This document shows positions 7,768 through 16,535 of a stretch of DNA of 64,000 nucleotides, in pieces. This DNA is from Acidobacteriota bacterium (GTDB lineage Bacteria; Acidobacteriota; Terriglobia; Bryobacterales; Bryobacteraceae): contig CANIVU010000012.1 of the NCBI GenBank assembly GCA_947470805.1, positions 62,001 to 126,000 of the forward strand, written 5' to 3'. The number at the start of each line of letters is the position of its first letter. The stretch's first letter is position 1. The translations under genes and the position numbers were made by a program. The notes under the pieces were generated by a model. It ran no database searches and was not told the DNA's origin. It saw only the letters and a list, made by a program, of their open reading frames with translations.

Positions 7768-9426
7768 TTACTTTCCGGCGGGCACGTCCATGGCGCAGCG
7801 GAAGCCAATTGTGGGGCTGGTGAAGCGCCCCGGAACGCTGGACCACTCGTAGGTAACGCCTTCCGCCAGCGTCCGGTCAAAGGCGCCGCCCTTGATGTAG
7901 TGCCACGGCTCACTGGCGGTGGGCGCCGGTTTCATGAGCTTGCCGAAGCTGGCGATGGCCTGGGCGCTGGGCGTGTGCGGATGGTCCACCCATTCCCAGA
8001 CGTTGCCGGTCATGTTCAGGATTTTGTAGGGGCTGGCGCCGGCGTCAAAACTCTCGACAGGGGCGGGGCCTTTGTTGCCGACGTTCGCGTTGGCAGGCGT
8101 CTCGTTATTGCCCCACGGGTAGTTGCGGCCATCGGCGCCGCGCGCGGCTTTTTCCCATTCGCGCTCATCGGGGAGGCGCTTGCCGGCCCAGGTGCAGAAC
8201 TCTTTGGCGTCGGGATAGCCGACGTTGGCAACAGGAAGCGAGGGCGCCTCTGCAGCAAAGCCGTCCGGCAGCGCGTGGCCCGCCGCGCTGGCAAATTCGC
8301 GATACGCTTTGTTGCTGACCTCGGTCGTGTCCATGTAGAAGGCGGGCAGTTTCACCGGCGAACGGGACGAGCCGAACAGGAATTCCCCGGCGGGCACGAG
8401 AGCCATGGCGCCGCCCTTTGCTGCTACTGTTGCTGCCGGACCGGCGGGCGATGGGGGGGGCGTCGGCGTGGATTTCCCGCCGGAAAGCATGTAGAACGCG
8501 CCACCGCCAATGATGGCCAAGCCGACGACGCCCGCGGCAATCAGGCCCATCGAAGGGCCGGAACTGGAACTGGTGGCGGGCGCGGGCGCGACCGGTTGCG
8601 GAACTCCACCGCGCACCTCCGCGATGATGCCCGTCAGTGCCTGCCGTACCTGGCCGAATCCCTGGATTCGCTCTTCCGGCTTCTTCGCCGTACAGCGCAG
8701 GATGAGATCGCAGAGCGACCGGGGAAGCCCCGCGTTCTTAAGCTTGGACGGGTCCGGGTTTTCGTGGAGGATCGCGTAGAACAGGCGCTCCATGCTGTCG
8801 CCGGTGACGAGGCGTTCGCCGGTGAACATTTCGTACAGCACGATGCCGTACGAGTAGACGTCAACCAGAGGCGTGATGTTGACGCCCATCACCTGTTCGG
8901 GTGACATGTAGAACGGCGTCCCCATGGTGTTGCCGGCCTTGGTGAGGTTGAAGCCGGCGGCTTTGGAGATGCCAAAGTCCATGAGCTTGGAGCGGCCGGA
9001 CTCTTCCAGGAACACATTCTCCGGCTTGATGTCCCGGTGGATGACCCCGCGCGAATGAACGTACTCCAGTGCCGCGGCCATTTCGGCGGCGATGCGGAGG
9101 CGGTTCATCAGGTCGCCGGCGGCACCTTTGCGGAGGGCGTCACGAAGGTCGCCGCCGCGAAGGTGCTCCATGACGATGTAGGGCAGCCCCTGCTCCTCGC
9201 CGTAGTCGTGAATGGTGACGATATGGTCGTGCTGGATGGCGCCGGAGATGCGCGCTTCATGGAGGAAGCGCTCCTTGGCCTCAACGTCGAGAGCAGCGTC
9301 CGGAGTGAGGATTTTCACCGCCACCGCACGCCCGATCACAGTGTCCACGGCGCGGTACACATGGGACATTCCACCGCCGAGGAACTCCTGCAGCTCGTAT
9401 TTTCCGAACCGCGCGGGAAGTTGCAT
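7768..9426 (-). CDS. Ser/Thr protein kinase with extracytoplasmic SUMF1/FGE-like domain
   Basis: 552 residues. Kinase domain about 10-270: glycine loop LGGGMSHVY (16-24), K38, HRDIKPEN 130-137, DFG 150-152 and MSPEQ, all needed for activity. A Pro/Ser linker leads to a membrane helix (292-314), then a formylglycine-enzyme-like (SUMF1/C-type-lectin fold) domain at 336-547 with MTGNVWEWV and IGFRC. The catalytic Cys pair of true FGE, expected just after KGGAF (512-516), is absent, so it is probably a binding or sensor domain rather than a sulfatase activator. Start ATG 9426 matches the paralogue upstream (MQLPAR); a TTG two codons earlier is possible. It is the last gene of the tssK-tssL-tssM-kinase run, 6 bases after the previous kinase. 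Confidence 0.9.
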   Translation of the reverse strand: MQLPARFGKYELQEFLGGGMSHVYRAVDTVIGRAVAVKILTPDAALDVEAKERFLHEARISGAIQHDHIVTIHDYGEEQGLPYIVMEHLRGGDLRDALRKGAAGDLMNRLRIAAEMAAALEYVHSRGVIHRDIKPENVFLEESGRSKLMDFGISKAAGFNLTKAGNTMGTPFYMSPEQVMGVNITPLVDVYSYGIVLYEMFTGERLVTGDSMERLFYAILHENPDPSKLKNAGLPRSLCDLILRCTAKKPEERIQGFGQVRQALTGIIAEVRGGVPQPVAPAPATSSSSGPSMGLIAAGVVGLAIIGGGAFYMLSGGKSTPTPPPSPAGPAATVAAKGGAMALVPAGEFLFGSSRSPVKLPAFYMDTTEVSNKAYREFASAAGHALPDGFAAEAPSLPVANVGYPDAKEFCTWAGKRLPDEREWEKAARGADGRNYPWGNNETPANANVGNKGPAPVESFDAGASPYKILNMTGNVWEWVDHPHTPSAQAIASFGKLMKPAPTASEPWHYIKGGAFDRTLAEGVTYEWSSVPGRFTSPTIGFRCAMDVPAGK

Positions 9427-9432
9427 GAGCAA

Positions 9433-10629
9433 TTAGGATACTAAGCTGATCACAAAATAAATAGCGGCCATAAACAGTAGTACGGCAATCGCCACCAGAA
9501 TCATGACCCCTGTTTGGTTCTGCAGGGCGGCAGGGAGAATCTTAACGAACCCAGGGAGCCCCTCCGGCACCTGCTGCGTTCCGCTGATGTTGGGACGGGC
9601 ACCGGTTTGCTGCGTGGGAGCCCAGCCAGTCTGCCCGACCGGTTGGCCAGCCTGCTGGTTCGTCGATGGGCGCTGCTGTGTCTGGGGCGGCGTCTGTTGC
9701 GTGTAGCCGGTCTGGGCTGGCGGGCGCGCTGCCGATGTCGGCGTTTGCGACTGCGGATTCTGCGGCTGCATGGAGCCCATGGTGGGCATGCTGGTGGTCA
9801 CCATGCGCGAAGCACTTTGGACGCCGAGATACCGCTCGATGTCGACTGCAGTGTCGAAGAGCTTCTGGTAGCGGTCCTGCGGCTGTTTGGCGGTGCACTT
9901 GGAGACGATGCGAAGCACTTCCGGGTCGACACCGGCGGCCTGCAACGGCGCCATGTCGAGCGGTTCGTAGAGGATTTTGTTAAAGATTTTCTCGATCGTG
10001 TCGCCGCTGATGGGCTTGTTCCCGCAGAGCATTTCGAACAGCAAAATGCCGAACGAATAGACGTCCACCAGATGCGTCACCTGCTGGCCCAGCACCTGTT
10101 CGGGCGCCATGTAGTAGGGCGTGCCCAGGGTGAAGCCGGCTCGGGTGAGTTGCATACCCTCAGCCTTGGCGATGCCGAAGTCCATTAGCTTGATCTTGCC
10201 GGTGGAATCGACTTGCAGATTCTCTGGCTTGATGTCGCGATGGATGATCTTCTTCTGGTGAATATAATCGAGTGCCTTGGCGATCTGCACCGCCAGGCGC
10301 AACCGGTTCCGGATGTCTCCGGCGCGGCCGCTGCGAATGGCGTCACGCAGATTCTCCCCGCGGAGAAACTCCATGACGATATAGGGCTTGCCGCCCTCTT
10401 CGCCAAAGTCAAAGACGTTCATGATGTTTTCATGAACGATGCTGGAAGCCACGCGGGCTTCCTGCAGGAAGCGTGCCTTCGCTTCAGCGTCGGAGCAGCC
10501 CTGTTCCGTGAGAATTTTCACGGCAACAGTGCGCCCAAGCACCGTGTCCTGCGAGCGATAGACATGTGACATGCCACCGCCGAGGAATTCCTGCAATTCG
10601 TATTTGCCAATCCGCGCAGGGAGCTGCAT
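9433..10629 (-). CDS. Tail-anchored Ser/Thr protein kinase
   Basis: 398 residues. The kinase domain (10-270) keeps K38, HRDIKPEN 130-137, DFG 150-152 and the MAPEQ segment, and shares the unusual LGGGMSHVYR loop with the next kinase, of which it is a paralogue. A Gln/Pro/Thr-rich linker (about 280-365) leads to a C-terminal membrane helix (about 373-395) with almost nothing after it, so the kinase faces the cytoplasm on a tail anchor. It starts 53 bases after the tssM stop, in the same direction. Known T6SS clusters often include a PpkA-type kinase that phosphorylates Fha or TssL; a similar switch is plausible here but no FHA-domain gene is in the window. Confidence 0.9.
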   Translation of the reverse strand: MQLPARIGKYELQEFLGGGMSHVYRSQDTVLGRTVAVKILTEQGCSDAEAKARFLQEARVASSIVHENIMNVFDFGEEGGKPYIVMEFLRGENLRDAIRSGRAGDIRNRLRLAVQIAKALDYIHQKKIIHRDIKPENLQVDSTGKIKLMDFGIAKAEGMQLTRAGFTLGTPYYMAPEQVLGQQVTHLVDVYSFGILLFEMLCGNKPISGDTIEKIFNKILYEPLDMAPLQAAGVDPEVLRIVSKCTAKQPQDRYQKLFDTAVDIERYLGVQSASRMVTTSMPTMGSMQPQNPQSQTPTSAARPPAQTGYTQQTPPQTQQRPSTNQQAGQPVGQTGWAPTQQTGARPNISGTQQVPEGLPGFVKILPAALQNQTGVMILVAIAVLLFMAAIYFVISLVS

Positions 10630-10682
10630 CAGGAGGTCCGAAGTCTCATAGTATCATCGCGCTGAGCGTTTCTGCGCCAGCC

Positions 10683-13600
10683 TCACTTTGCCACCAACGG
10701 CACGCACTGCAGCGCCTGGTTGAATTCACGAGAGAAAACAGGGATGTTTACCTCGAACTTATAGCTGGCTTCTTTATCGCCGATGATCATCGGCTTGGCC
10801 GCTTTGCCTTGGCGGACGATCCACTCGATGCTCTGGCCACCGCCGGTGGGGGTGACCCGATCGGCCGCGTAGATGAAGCGGTAGATGCCCCAGATGCCGG
10901 ATTGCGCGTCGACGTCGAAGGCGGTACCGCCCACCAGTTTCACGCTGCCGCGGACACCCTGCTGCGTACCCGGCCAGTTGAACTGTTTGCCGCCGCCGGA
11001 GGCGCCGAACTGCTGGGTTTGCCCGTCGATGGTGAGCATGCTGCCGGTGACGACGTCGGACTTCAACGGCGTCAGCGTGTAGACCATTTTCGGCTGCTGT
11101 ACGCCGCCGGGGAAAACCATGTCGGAGAAGCGCTGGGCCTGGTTGGCGAAGGCAAGGAAGGCCGGGTTGATCTGGATGTTGTCGGCGTTGACGCCCACCC
11201 ATTTTCCGCCATCTTTCTTCACGTATTTTTTCAGGTCATTGTCGATGAAGGCCCATATCGCGCCATCGCCTGGGTGGAACACTTTGACGACGTCGTCGAG
11301 AGTGGCGTCGACTTTCGCGGCGGGGTTGAAGGGGAACTTCCCGCGCAGGCCGGCGAACTTCTGGTTGCAGAAGCCAGCGCCTTTGGCGTTCAGTTCATCC
11401 TTGCCCATGCCCTTCAGGAAACGGTCCACCTGGATGATCGGATCCTCGAGGATCTTGAACGCCATCTGGTCCACCTGGCCCTCAGGGTCCGGGTTGAAGC
11501 TGCGCGCCACGGCCTTCACCTGCATGCGAGAATCGCCGGCGGCGTCGATGGGTTTGTTGGCCGCGTTGGGATCGGTCTTCAGATTGGGGACGGCGTCGGA
11601 GAGCGCTTTCTGGAGCTTGGCCAGCGAGTCGATGTAGACCCCGTTCTTTTCGGCGTAGATATACTTCTGGACCGTCGCCGGTGGGGGCACCACTTCCATG
11701 ATCGGCTGGAAGGCCAGTTTGATCTTGTCGTTTTCGACGGCGACGTTACGGGTGGCGAGCCAGAAGAGGGCCATCAGCGGCGTGTCGTTGGAGACGATTT
11801 GATCGAGCTTCGCGGTGGCGTCTTCGAGGTCCTTGTACTTCACGAAGGTGGAGTTTCGGAAGTAGCCGCGCCAGGAGCGAATGTAGTCGGCCGCGTAGCG
11901 GTCGGTCAGGTTCTTGGCAAGGTTGGTCCGGTCGATCGAACTGGCGCCGTTGTCGCAACTGGTACGGGCGGTGTCCTTGGAGTTGGAAGTCTCGCCGCAG
12001 AGCACCCATTTGTCGCCGCCGAAGAAGGGGTCAGGGTTTTGGATGTAGCCCGACATGGTGCCGAATCCTTCCTTGGTGAAGGCGCCGGCGACGTCCTTGT
12101 CGTTGACGATGATCTCTTTCGAGTTCTTGATGTCGCGGTTGTAGTTGACGGGTTTGTTTGCTTTGTTGGCAGAGGCGAGCATCGATTGATAGATGCTGTC
12201 GACTCCGGAGAACTGCGCCAGGAAACGGCGGCCGCGCGTACCGGCTTCGGCGTCGAACGGCAGCGGGCAGCCACCGGAGTTGCGCAGATAGTCAGCGTAG
12301 AAATCAAACTGCGCGCGGGCAAGCTGGGACCGGTCGGCGACGTCGCGCCCGGAGGACCACGCGTTGTAGAGGGCCGCGGCGGTGATGTCTTTGGTGGACT
12401 TGTCCGGATAGACGGTGATCGTCAGATACGTGCGCAGGGCCCCGAAGTAGGTGCCGTAATCGTCGGTCGGTTGCGGAGACGACGGGAGGCCCTTGAGCAT
12501 GCGCTGCAGTCCACCGTGTGTGGGGCCAAGGAGGGTCTGGTTGAACTTCTGGCACCAGATTTCCTTGACGTGCGGATACATGTCGTTGCCGGAGTAGAGC
12601 CCCATGCGGAGCTTGTAGGGCGCGCCTTCCACTTTGTATTGGTCGAGGTTCTGCAGCGTCTGGCGGAGGGATTCGAGCTTCTCGAGCGACGCTTTATCGA
12701 CGAGGGCGTTGGGGTCTGTAATGTTGACGCTGGCGATGCCGCGGGCGGCTTCCAGTGCGTCGTTCTCCAGCGTCCGGTTATTGAAGAAACTGACGGTGAA
12801 GGCGGTGAGAGCTATCAGCGAAAGTCCGGCGGCGGTGCCGAGTAGAATGCGCTGCACCATCGACGTTTTGGTGCTGGCACTGGAGGCGCTTTGGGCCTCG
12901 TGATCGGCCAGGATGACGTCGTTAAACAGACGGCCGAGGAAGGTCCACTGCGGGACTTTTCGCGTGGCGCCGACTTGGGGCGTGAAGCTTGGGTTGTTCT
13001 GGCCCATGCTGCCGCCGGGGCCGAGTTTGAAAATCTTCGTGGCTCCCGCCTGGGATGCGTCGATGGCGGGCGCGTGTTGCTGCCGGGCAGCCTGGAGACC
13101 GGCCGAATCGTCGACCACGATCGGGCGCACGCCGGAGAAGTAGAAGCCGCGCAGGAAGGGCGAGGTCTTCAGCTGGCTGGGTTTGCAAAGGTCGACCAGG
13201 AACTGGACCAGTGGACGGCGCAACTTGGTGAACTCGCGGGCGAATTCGTAGGCTCCTGGCAGTTTCGTGGGATCGTTTTCGCGGGGCAGGAACAGCAGTC
13301 GCTTGTCGCAGAGGGAGTGTGTCAGTAGGCTGTACTGATCGGTGAGCCGGCGGGTTTCGTCTTCCGAGTAGATGCCGGAGCCGTCCAAAGCGGGTAGAGG
13401 CAGTGTGCAGCCGAAGATCTGCAGCGCCTCTTCGTTGCCGACGTTCCGGACGAAATCCAGGAAGAACTGCATGCGGTCCATGCGGGTGAAGAGCACGTAG
13501 ACGGGGACGCGAATGCCCAATTGCGCGGAGATTTCAACGAGGCGCTCGTTCAACTTGCGGGCGACCACCGTGGCCGCTTCATTGCCACCCTGGCGGAAGA

Positions 13601-14189
13601 ATGTCTCCCCATCGAAGGTGACAACGGCCGCGCGGGGCGCTTGCGCCTTGGCCCCGACAACGCTCTTCAATTGCCCCGGAGCCAGGCGGCGAACGAGGCG
13701 CTGCCAGCGGTTGCCATCGTTCATGAAGCCACCGGCGGTGTCCATGAACAAGGTCTGGCGGGCGAGGAAAACGTTTGCCAGCCGCGTGGGAACGACGTTC
13801 GTATCCTGATAAACCTGTCCGGAAACCAGTTCCGGTTCCAATCCGCTGTTAAGTAGAGTGGTGGTCTTTACGCTTCCGTTTTCGCCCATGAGGAAGACGA
13901 GCGGCAGGTTGTTGATCTTGGCACCCTGGACGGTTTTGGCGACCGCCAGTTTGTTGTCCACGTCCTTGCACAAGGCATCGATTTCCGGGTCGCCGCTATT
14001 GGTGCCGGGCTTGGCCGGTTGCTTGGAACGCAGCCATAGATAGACGCCGGCGCCGATGATGCCGATGATGCTCATCACGCCGATGAAGATCCAGAACATC
14101 GATCCGGTGAAGCCGATCAGATAGGCCAGGCCGACGGCGATGCCGATCCATATAAGGAGGCAGATGATGACGAGAAGTACGGGAGACAT
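10683..14189 (-). CDS. tssM: Type VI secretion membrane protein TssM (IcmF)
   Basis: 1168 residues. Two membrane helices (about 3-25 and 31-53), a cytoplasmic NTPase-like domain, a third helix (about 447-468) and a long periplasmic domain follow the TssM plan. Family blocks include FMDTAGGF (148-155), FLRGFYFSGVRP (345-356) and TFLGRLFNDVILADH (416-430). The Walker A reads GENGSVKT (102-109): the Gly before Lys is replaced by Val. In known T6SS, TssM with TssL and TssJ forms the trans-envelope channel. It lies 12 bases after tssL. No tssJ lipoprotein gene is seen here. The family call is secure; whether it belongs to a working secretion system is not. Confidence 0.92.
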   Translation of the reverse strand: MSPVLLVIICLLIWIGIAVGLAYLIGFTGSMFWIFIGVMSIIGIIGAGVYLWLRSKQPAKPGTNSGDPEIDALCKDVDNKLAVAKTVQGAKINNLPLVFLMGENGSVKTTTLLNSGLEPELVSGQVYQDTNVVPTRLANVFLARQTLFMDTAGGFMNDGNRWQRLVRRLAPGQLKSVVGAKAQAPRAAVVTFDGETFFRQGGNEAATVVARKLNERLVEISAQLGIRVPVYVLFTRMDRMQFFLDFVRNVGNEEALQIFGCTLPLPALDGSGIYSEDETRRLTDQYSLLTHSLCDKRLLFLPRENDPTKLPGAYEFAREFTKLRRPLVQFLVDLCKPSQLKTSPFLRGFYFSGVRPIVVDDSAGLQAARQQHAPAIDASQAGATKIFKLGPGGSMGQNNPSFTPQVGATRKVPQWTFLGRLFNDVILADHEAQSASSASTKTSMVQRILLGTAAGLSLIALTAFTVSFFNNRTLENDALEAARGIASVNITDPNALVDKASLEKLESLRQTLQNLDQYKVEGAPYKLRMGLYSGNDMYPHVKEIWCQKFNQTLLGPTHGGLQRMLKGLPSSPQPTDDYGTYFGALRTYLTITVYPDKSTKDITAAALYNAWSSGRDVADRSQLARAQFDFYADYLRNSGGCPLPFDAEAGTRGRRFLAQFSGVDSIYQSMLASANKANKPVNYNRDIKNSKEIIVNDKDVAGAFTKEGFGTMSGYIQNPDPFFGGDKWVLCGETSNSKDTARTSCDNGASSIDRTNLAKNLTDRYAADYIRSWRGYFRNSTFVKYKDLEDATAKLDQIVSNDTPLMALFWLATRNVAVENDKIKLAFQPIMEVVPPPATVQKYIYAEKNGVYIDSLAKLQKALSDAVPNLKTDPNAANKPIDAAGDSRMQVKAVARSFNPDPEGQVDQMAFKILEDPIIQVDRFLKGMGKDELNAKGAGFCNQKFAGLRGKFPFNPAAKVDATLDDVVKVFHPGDGAIWAFIDNDLKKYVKKDGGKWVGVNADNIQINPAFLAFANQAQRFSDMVFPGGVQQPKMVYTLTPLKSDVVTGSMLTIDGQTQQFGASGGGKQFNWPGTQQGVRGSVKLVGGTAFDVDAQSGIWGIYRFIYAADRVTPTGGGQSIEWIVRQGKAAKPMIIGDKEASYKFEVNIPVFSREFNQALQCVPLVAK

Positions 14190-14201
14190 GGGTGAGGCTC
14201 C

Positions 14202-14933
14202 TTATCGGCCGCGGGCCAGCGACGCGAGGCTGCTGATGCCGTTGGAAAGCAAGTAGTAGTAGGTCGCTAAGAGACCGAGGGTGATCACAATGCAACTGAT
14301 GGCGATGATCATGAACCGTTTGACCCACGGGTCATTGCCGCTCGGCGCCGAGGCACCTGCTGGCGGGAGCATTCCAAATGGCGAGATGGCGATGTTGGTC
14401 CGGCGGATCCGGTGGATTTTCTCCGCGGTCGCGTGGAGAATCGGCTGCAGGTCGCCGCGATTGCCGAGCGAATACCGGCCCATGAAGCCGAGCAGGAGGC
14501 AGAGTTGGAACACTTCCAGAAGGTCGGCCAGGGACTGCGAGTCATTCATCGTCAGCAACTTCTGCAGATGCTGGAAGAAGATTTCGCCGGCCACGTGGTG
14601 GCCGAAATACTCTTCCTGCATGGGCTGACGCGGCCAGTCTGCAAAGACGGGCAGGCGCAGGTTCAAGATCGATTCATCGAGGAACGCGATGACGGCGAAG
14701 ATCGCCAGCTTGATCTCCTCCCCGTCGTAGCCGCGGTTCTTGGCCTCCTGGTCCGCCATCTTGATCGCTTCCCGGACCTGGTGGCGGAAGGCGTTGGCGT
14801 CCGTGACTGGCTGCCGGTTGGAGCGCAACCGCTCGATGACAGTGAATATCTCCTGGAAAACCCAGGCTAGGTTTTCGGCGCGCCGCTCGGAGCCGAAGGC
14901 GGCGGGGGCTGATTGGGCAGCGTTGGGATGCAT
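14202..14933 (-). CDS. tssL: Type VI secretion membrane protein TssL (DotU)
   Basis: 243 residues. The cytoplasmic domain carries DotU hallmarks: the acidic AIFAVIAFLDESIL helix, W(PRQP)MQEEYFG near 105, GEIFFQHL, and LEVFQLCLLLGFMGRY (140-155). A single C-terminal membrane helix (about 208-230) gives the usual tail-anchored topology with only a short periplasmic end (no peptidoglycan-binding OmpA domain). It partners TssM and TssK in T6SS. It is placed 24 bases after tssK and 12 before tssM, so the three are probably one operon. In Agrobacterium TssL is a target of the PpkA kinase; two kinases lie downstream here. Confidence 0.93.
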   Translation of the reverse strand: MHPNAAQSAPAAFGSERRAENLAWVFQEIFTVIERLRSNRQPVTDANAFRHQVREAIKMADQEAKNRGYDGEEIKLAIFAVIAFLDESILNLRLPVFADWPRQPMQEEYFGHHVAGEIFFQHLQKLLTMNDSQSLADLLEVFQLCLLLGFMGRYSLGNRGDLQPILHATAEKIHRIRRTNIAISPFGMLPPAGASAPSGNDPWVKRFMIIAISCIVITLGLLATYYYLLSNGISSLASLARGR

Positions 14934-14958
14934 GCACTCCTCGAAGGGTGAAACGAAA

Positions 14959-16314
14959 TCAGGATTCCAGAATTACGTACAGCTCCGGCTTGGGGTCCGG
15001 CAGGTCGCCCGGGATGTACAGGCCGATCTGGCGGGTTTGCGAAACGCTTTCCCAGCAGGGACCCTTGCAGGTAACCGTGAAGTACTGCGCGTCCACACGC
15101 GATCGGATGGCCGACGGCGGGACCGGAAGATGAATGAGCGGCAAGCCGGGTAGGGCGCGCTCGACAAGTTTTGGCACGAAAGAAGTAGAGCAGAGCTTGG
15201 CCAACTGCGGAGTTTTGCGAATCACGTCGGCTTCCATAGCCGATGAACGTATGCTGAGGATCCACTTCGAGGGGTTCAGGACGCGCTGGTCGGTCACGTT
15301 TCCCTGATAGAAGTAGTCCGCCGTTTTTTCCAGCGGGATCTGAATGTACTGCGTTGGAACCATCGTCTCCAAGAGGAATCGGATCAAGGAATCGAGATCT
15401 TCAAACGTCTTGTCCAACTCCCGATGTCTATACAGCGGAATTTTGCTGGGATGATGATCAACAGAAAACGTACAAAGTGCACCGGCCAGGCGCGCGAGTT
15501 CGCTGTAGAGCTCTTCGGGATGCCCGCGTTTCACTTTTAACTGATGGCGAAGCGGCGCCAGCGCGGCGTTGATGCTGTGCAACATCCAGAATGTTGCGAT
15601 CTCAGAGGTCGAATACTCCGACCACAGGCTGGCGCTGCCGCTTTTGCCGCGGCCGAGCGACCGGCTTTTGTCGTCAAGAATGTCTACCAGCCGTTGCAGC
15701 AGGCTGAGTACGCGTTCGCTGGCCGCGACCTGCACGCAGGGGGGGACGAAGCTCGGGTCAAAGACGAAATTGCCGGACCCATCCCGCATGACGCGGGCGA
15801 TGGCCACGCTGGCGTTAGGGTCAGGACTGTCCAGATCCAAAGCCAGCTTGATGTTCTTCCTGCCGAGCCGGACCGCCTTTTCATCGCGACCGGTTGTTTC
15901 GTCGAAGAGCATCTGATTTTCGGCGATGAACCGCGTTGGATTCAACGCCGCCTCTTCAGAGGGGACGCAATTGACTCCATTTTCCCTTCGTGCGGGAATG
16001 GTCAAATAAACGGTGACACGGTCGCGCGTCATCGGAAATTCGTCGGCGATATTGCGCGTCACCGGCAGCGGGTCATGCTGCGGCATGTGGAATGGCAGCC
16101 CGTCGGGGAAAATCCCGCGAGCATGCAGGACGGAAAGTGTTCCGTTGATCAGGGCCTCGGAGTCGAGTTCGCATCCAACCATTCCCCACGGCTCAAACCA
16201 CAGAGACGAGGTCGCGAACCGGATCGAATCTTCGAAGTAGCGGCCCTGTACCTGAAAATGATGAGGCCCGAGGTACATCCCCTCCGACCACACTACGCGC
16301 GAAAGCTGTTTCAT
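14959..16314 (-). CDS. tssK: Type VI secretion baseplate protein TssK, copy 1
   Basis: 451 residues, usual length. The start VVWSEGMYLGPHHFQVQ and the following GIFPDGLPFHMP are diagnostic of TssK (ImpJ/VasE). TssK trimers link the phage-like baseplate to the TssL/TssM membrane complex. This copy leads the tssK-tssL-tssM-kinase-kinase series. The 221-base region before it is shared with the divergent repeat-protein gene at 16536. A second, diverged TssK is encoded at 19233-20591; the two share the N-terminal layout but differ at many family positions (SEGMYLGPHHF versus MKGTFLSPQHL). Confidence 0.93.
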   Translation of the reverse strand: MKQLSRVVWSEGMYLGPHHFQVQGRYFEDSIRFATSSLWFEPWGMVGCELDSEALINGTLSVLHARGIFPDGLPFHMPQHDPLPVTRNIADEFPMTRDRVTVYLTIPARRENGVNCVPSEEAALNPTRFIAENQMLFDETTGRDEKAVRLGRKNIKLALDLDSPDPNASVAIARVMRDGSGNFVFDPSFVPPCVQVAASERVLSLLQRLVDILDDKSRSLGRGKSGSASLWSEYSTSEIATFWMLHSINAALAPLRHQLKVKRGHPEELYSELARLAGALCTFSVDHHPSKIPLYRHRELDKTFEDLDSLIRFLLETMVPTQYIQIPLEKTADYFYQGNVTDQRVLNPSKWILSIRSSAMEADVIRKTPQLAKLCSTSFVPKLVERALPGLPLIHLPVPPSAIRSRVDAQYFTVTCKGPCWESVSQTRQIGLYIPGDLPDPKPELYVILES

Positions 16315-16535
16315 GCGCTTAATCCCTAACGCGAATTCGGCGAATAAAGTCCCGCCCTTTTCCGCTTCTTGGCACGATTTACTCTACCACAGCCCTTTCA
16401 ACTTGCTACCGTAGGAAATTAGTGAGGGGCTGATGGTTTTTCCCATGCGAATCCGCATGCCTCCTCAGTAGTTTTCTGAATGCGGTCTTTCGGGGCCGCC
16501 GTGATAATCTACTTTCACGGAACGGGTAGGCGCCT
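16315..16535. promoter_or_regulatory. Divergent intergenic region between tssK and the repeat-scaffold gene
   Basis: 221 bases without a gene. On the plus strand GATAAT at 16503-16508 is a plausible -10 about 28 bases before the ATG at 16536, but the matching -35 position is poor. On the minus side I see no clear promoter. The inverted GCGAATCCGC-like text near 16447-16457 (ATGCGAATCCGCAT) is a 14-base near-palindrome that could bind a regulator. Both transcripts of the module most likely start here (inference). Confidence 0.35.

Noticed and set aside
7768-9426. Formylglycine-generating enzyme for the two sulfatases
   Set aside because: Catalytic Cys pair missing; fused to a kinase and adjacent to tssKLM instead.
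10566-12845. Long plus-strand open frame (759 codons)
   Set aside because: It is antisense to tssM, which has clear family motifs; high-GC sequence gives long open antisense frames.
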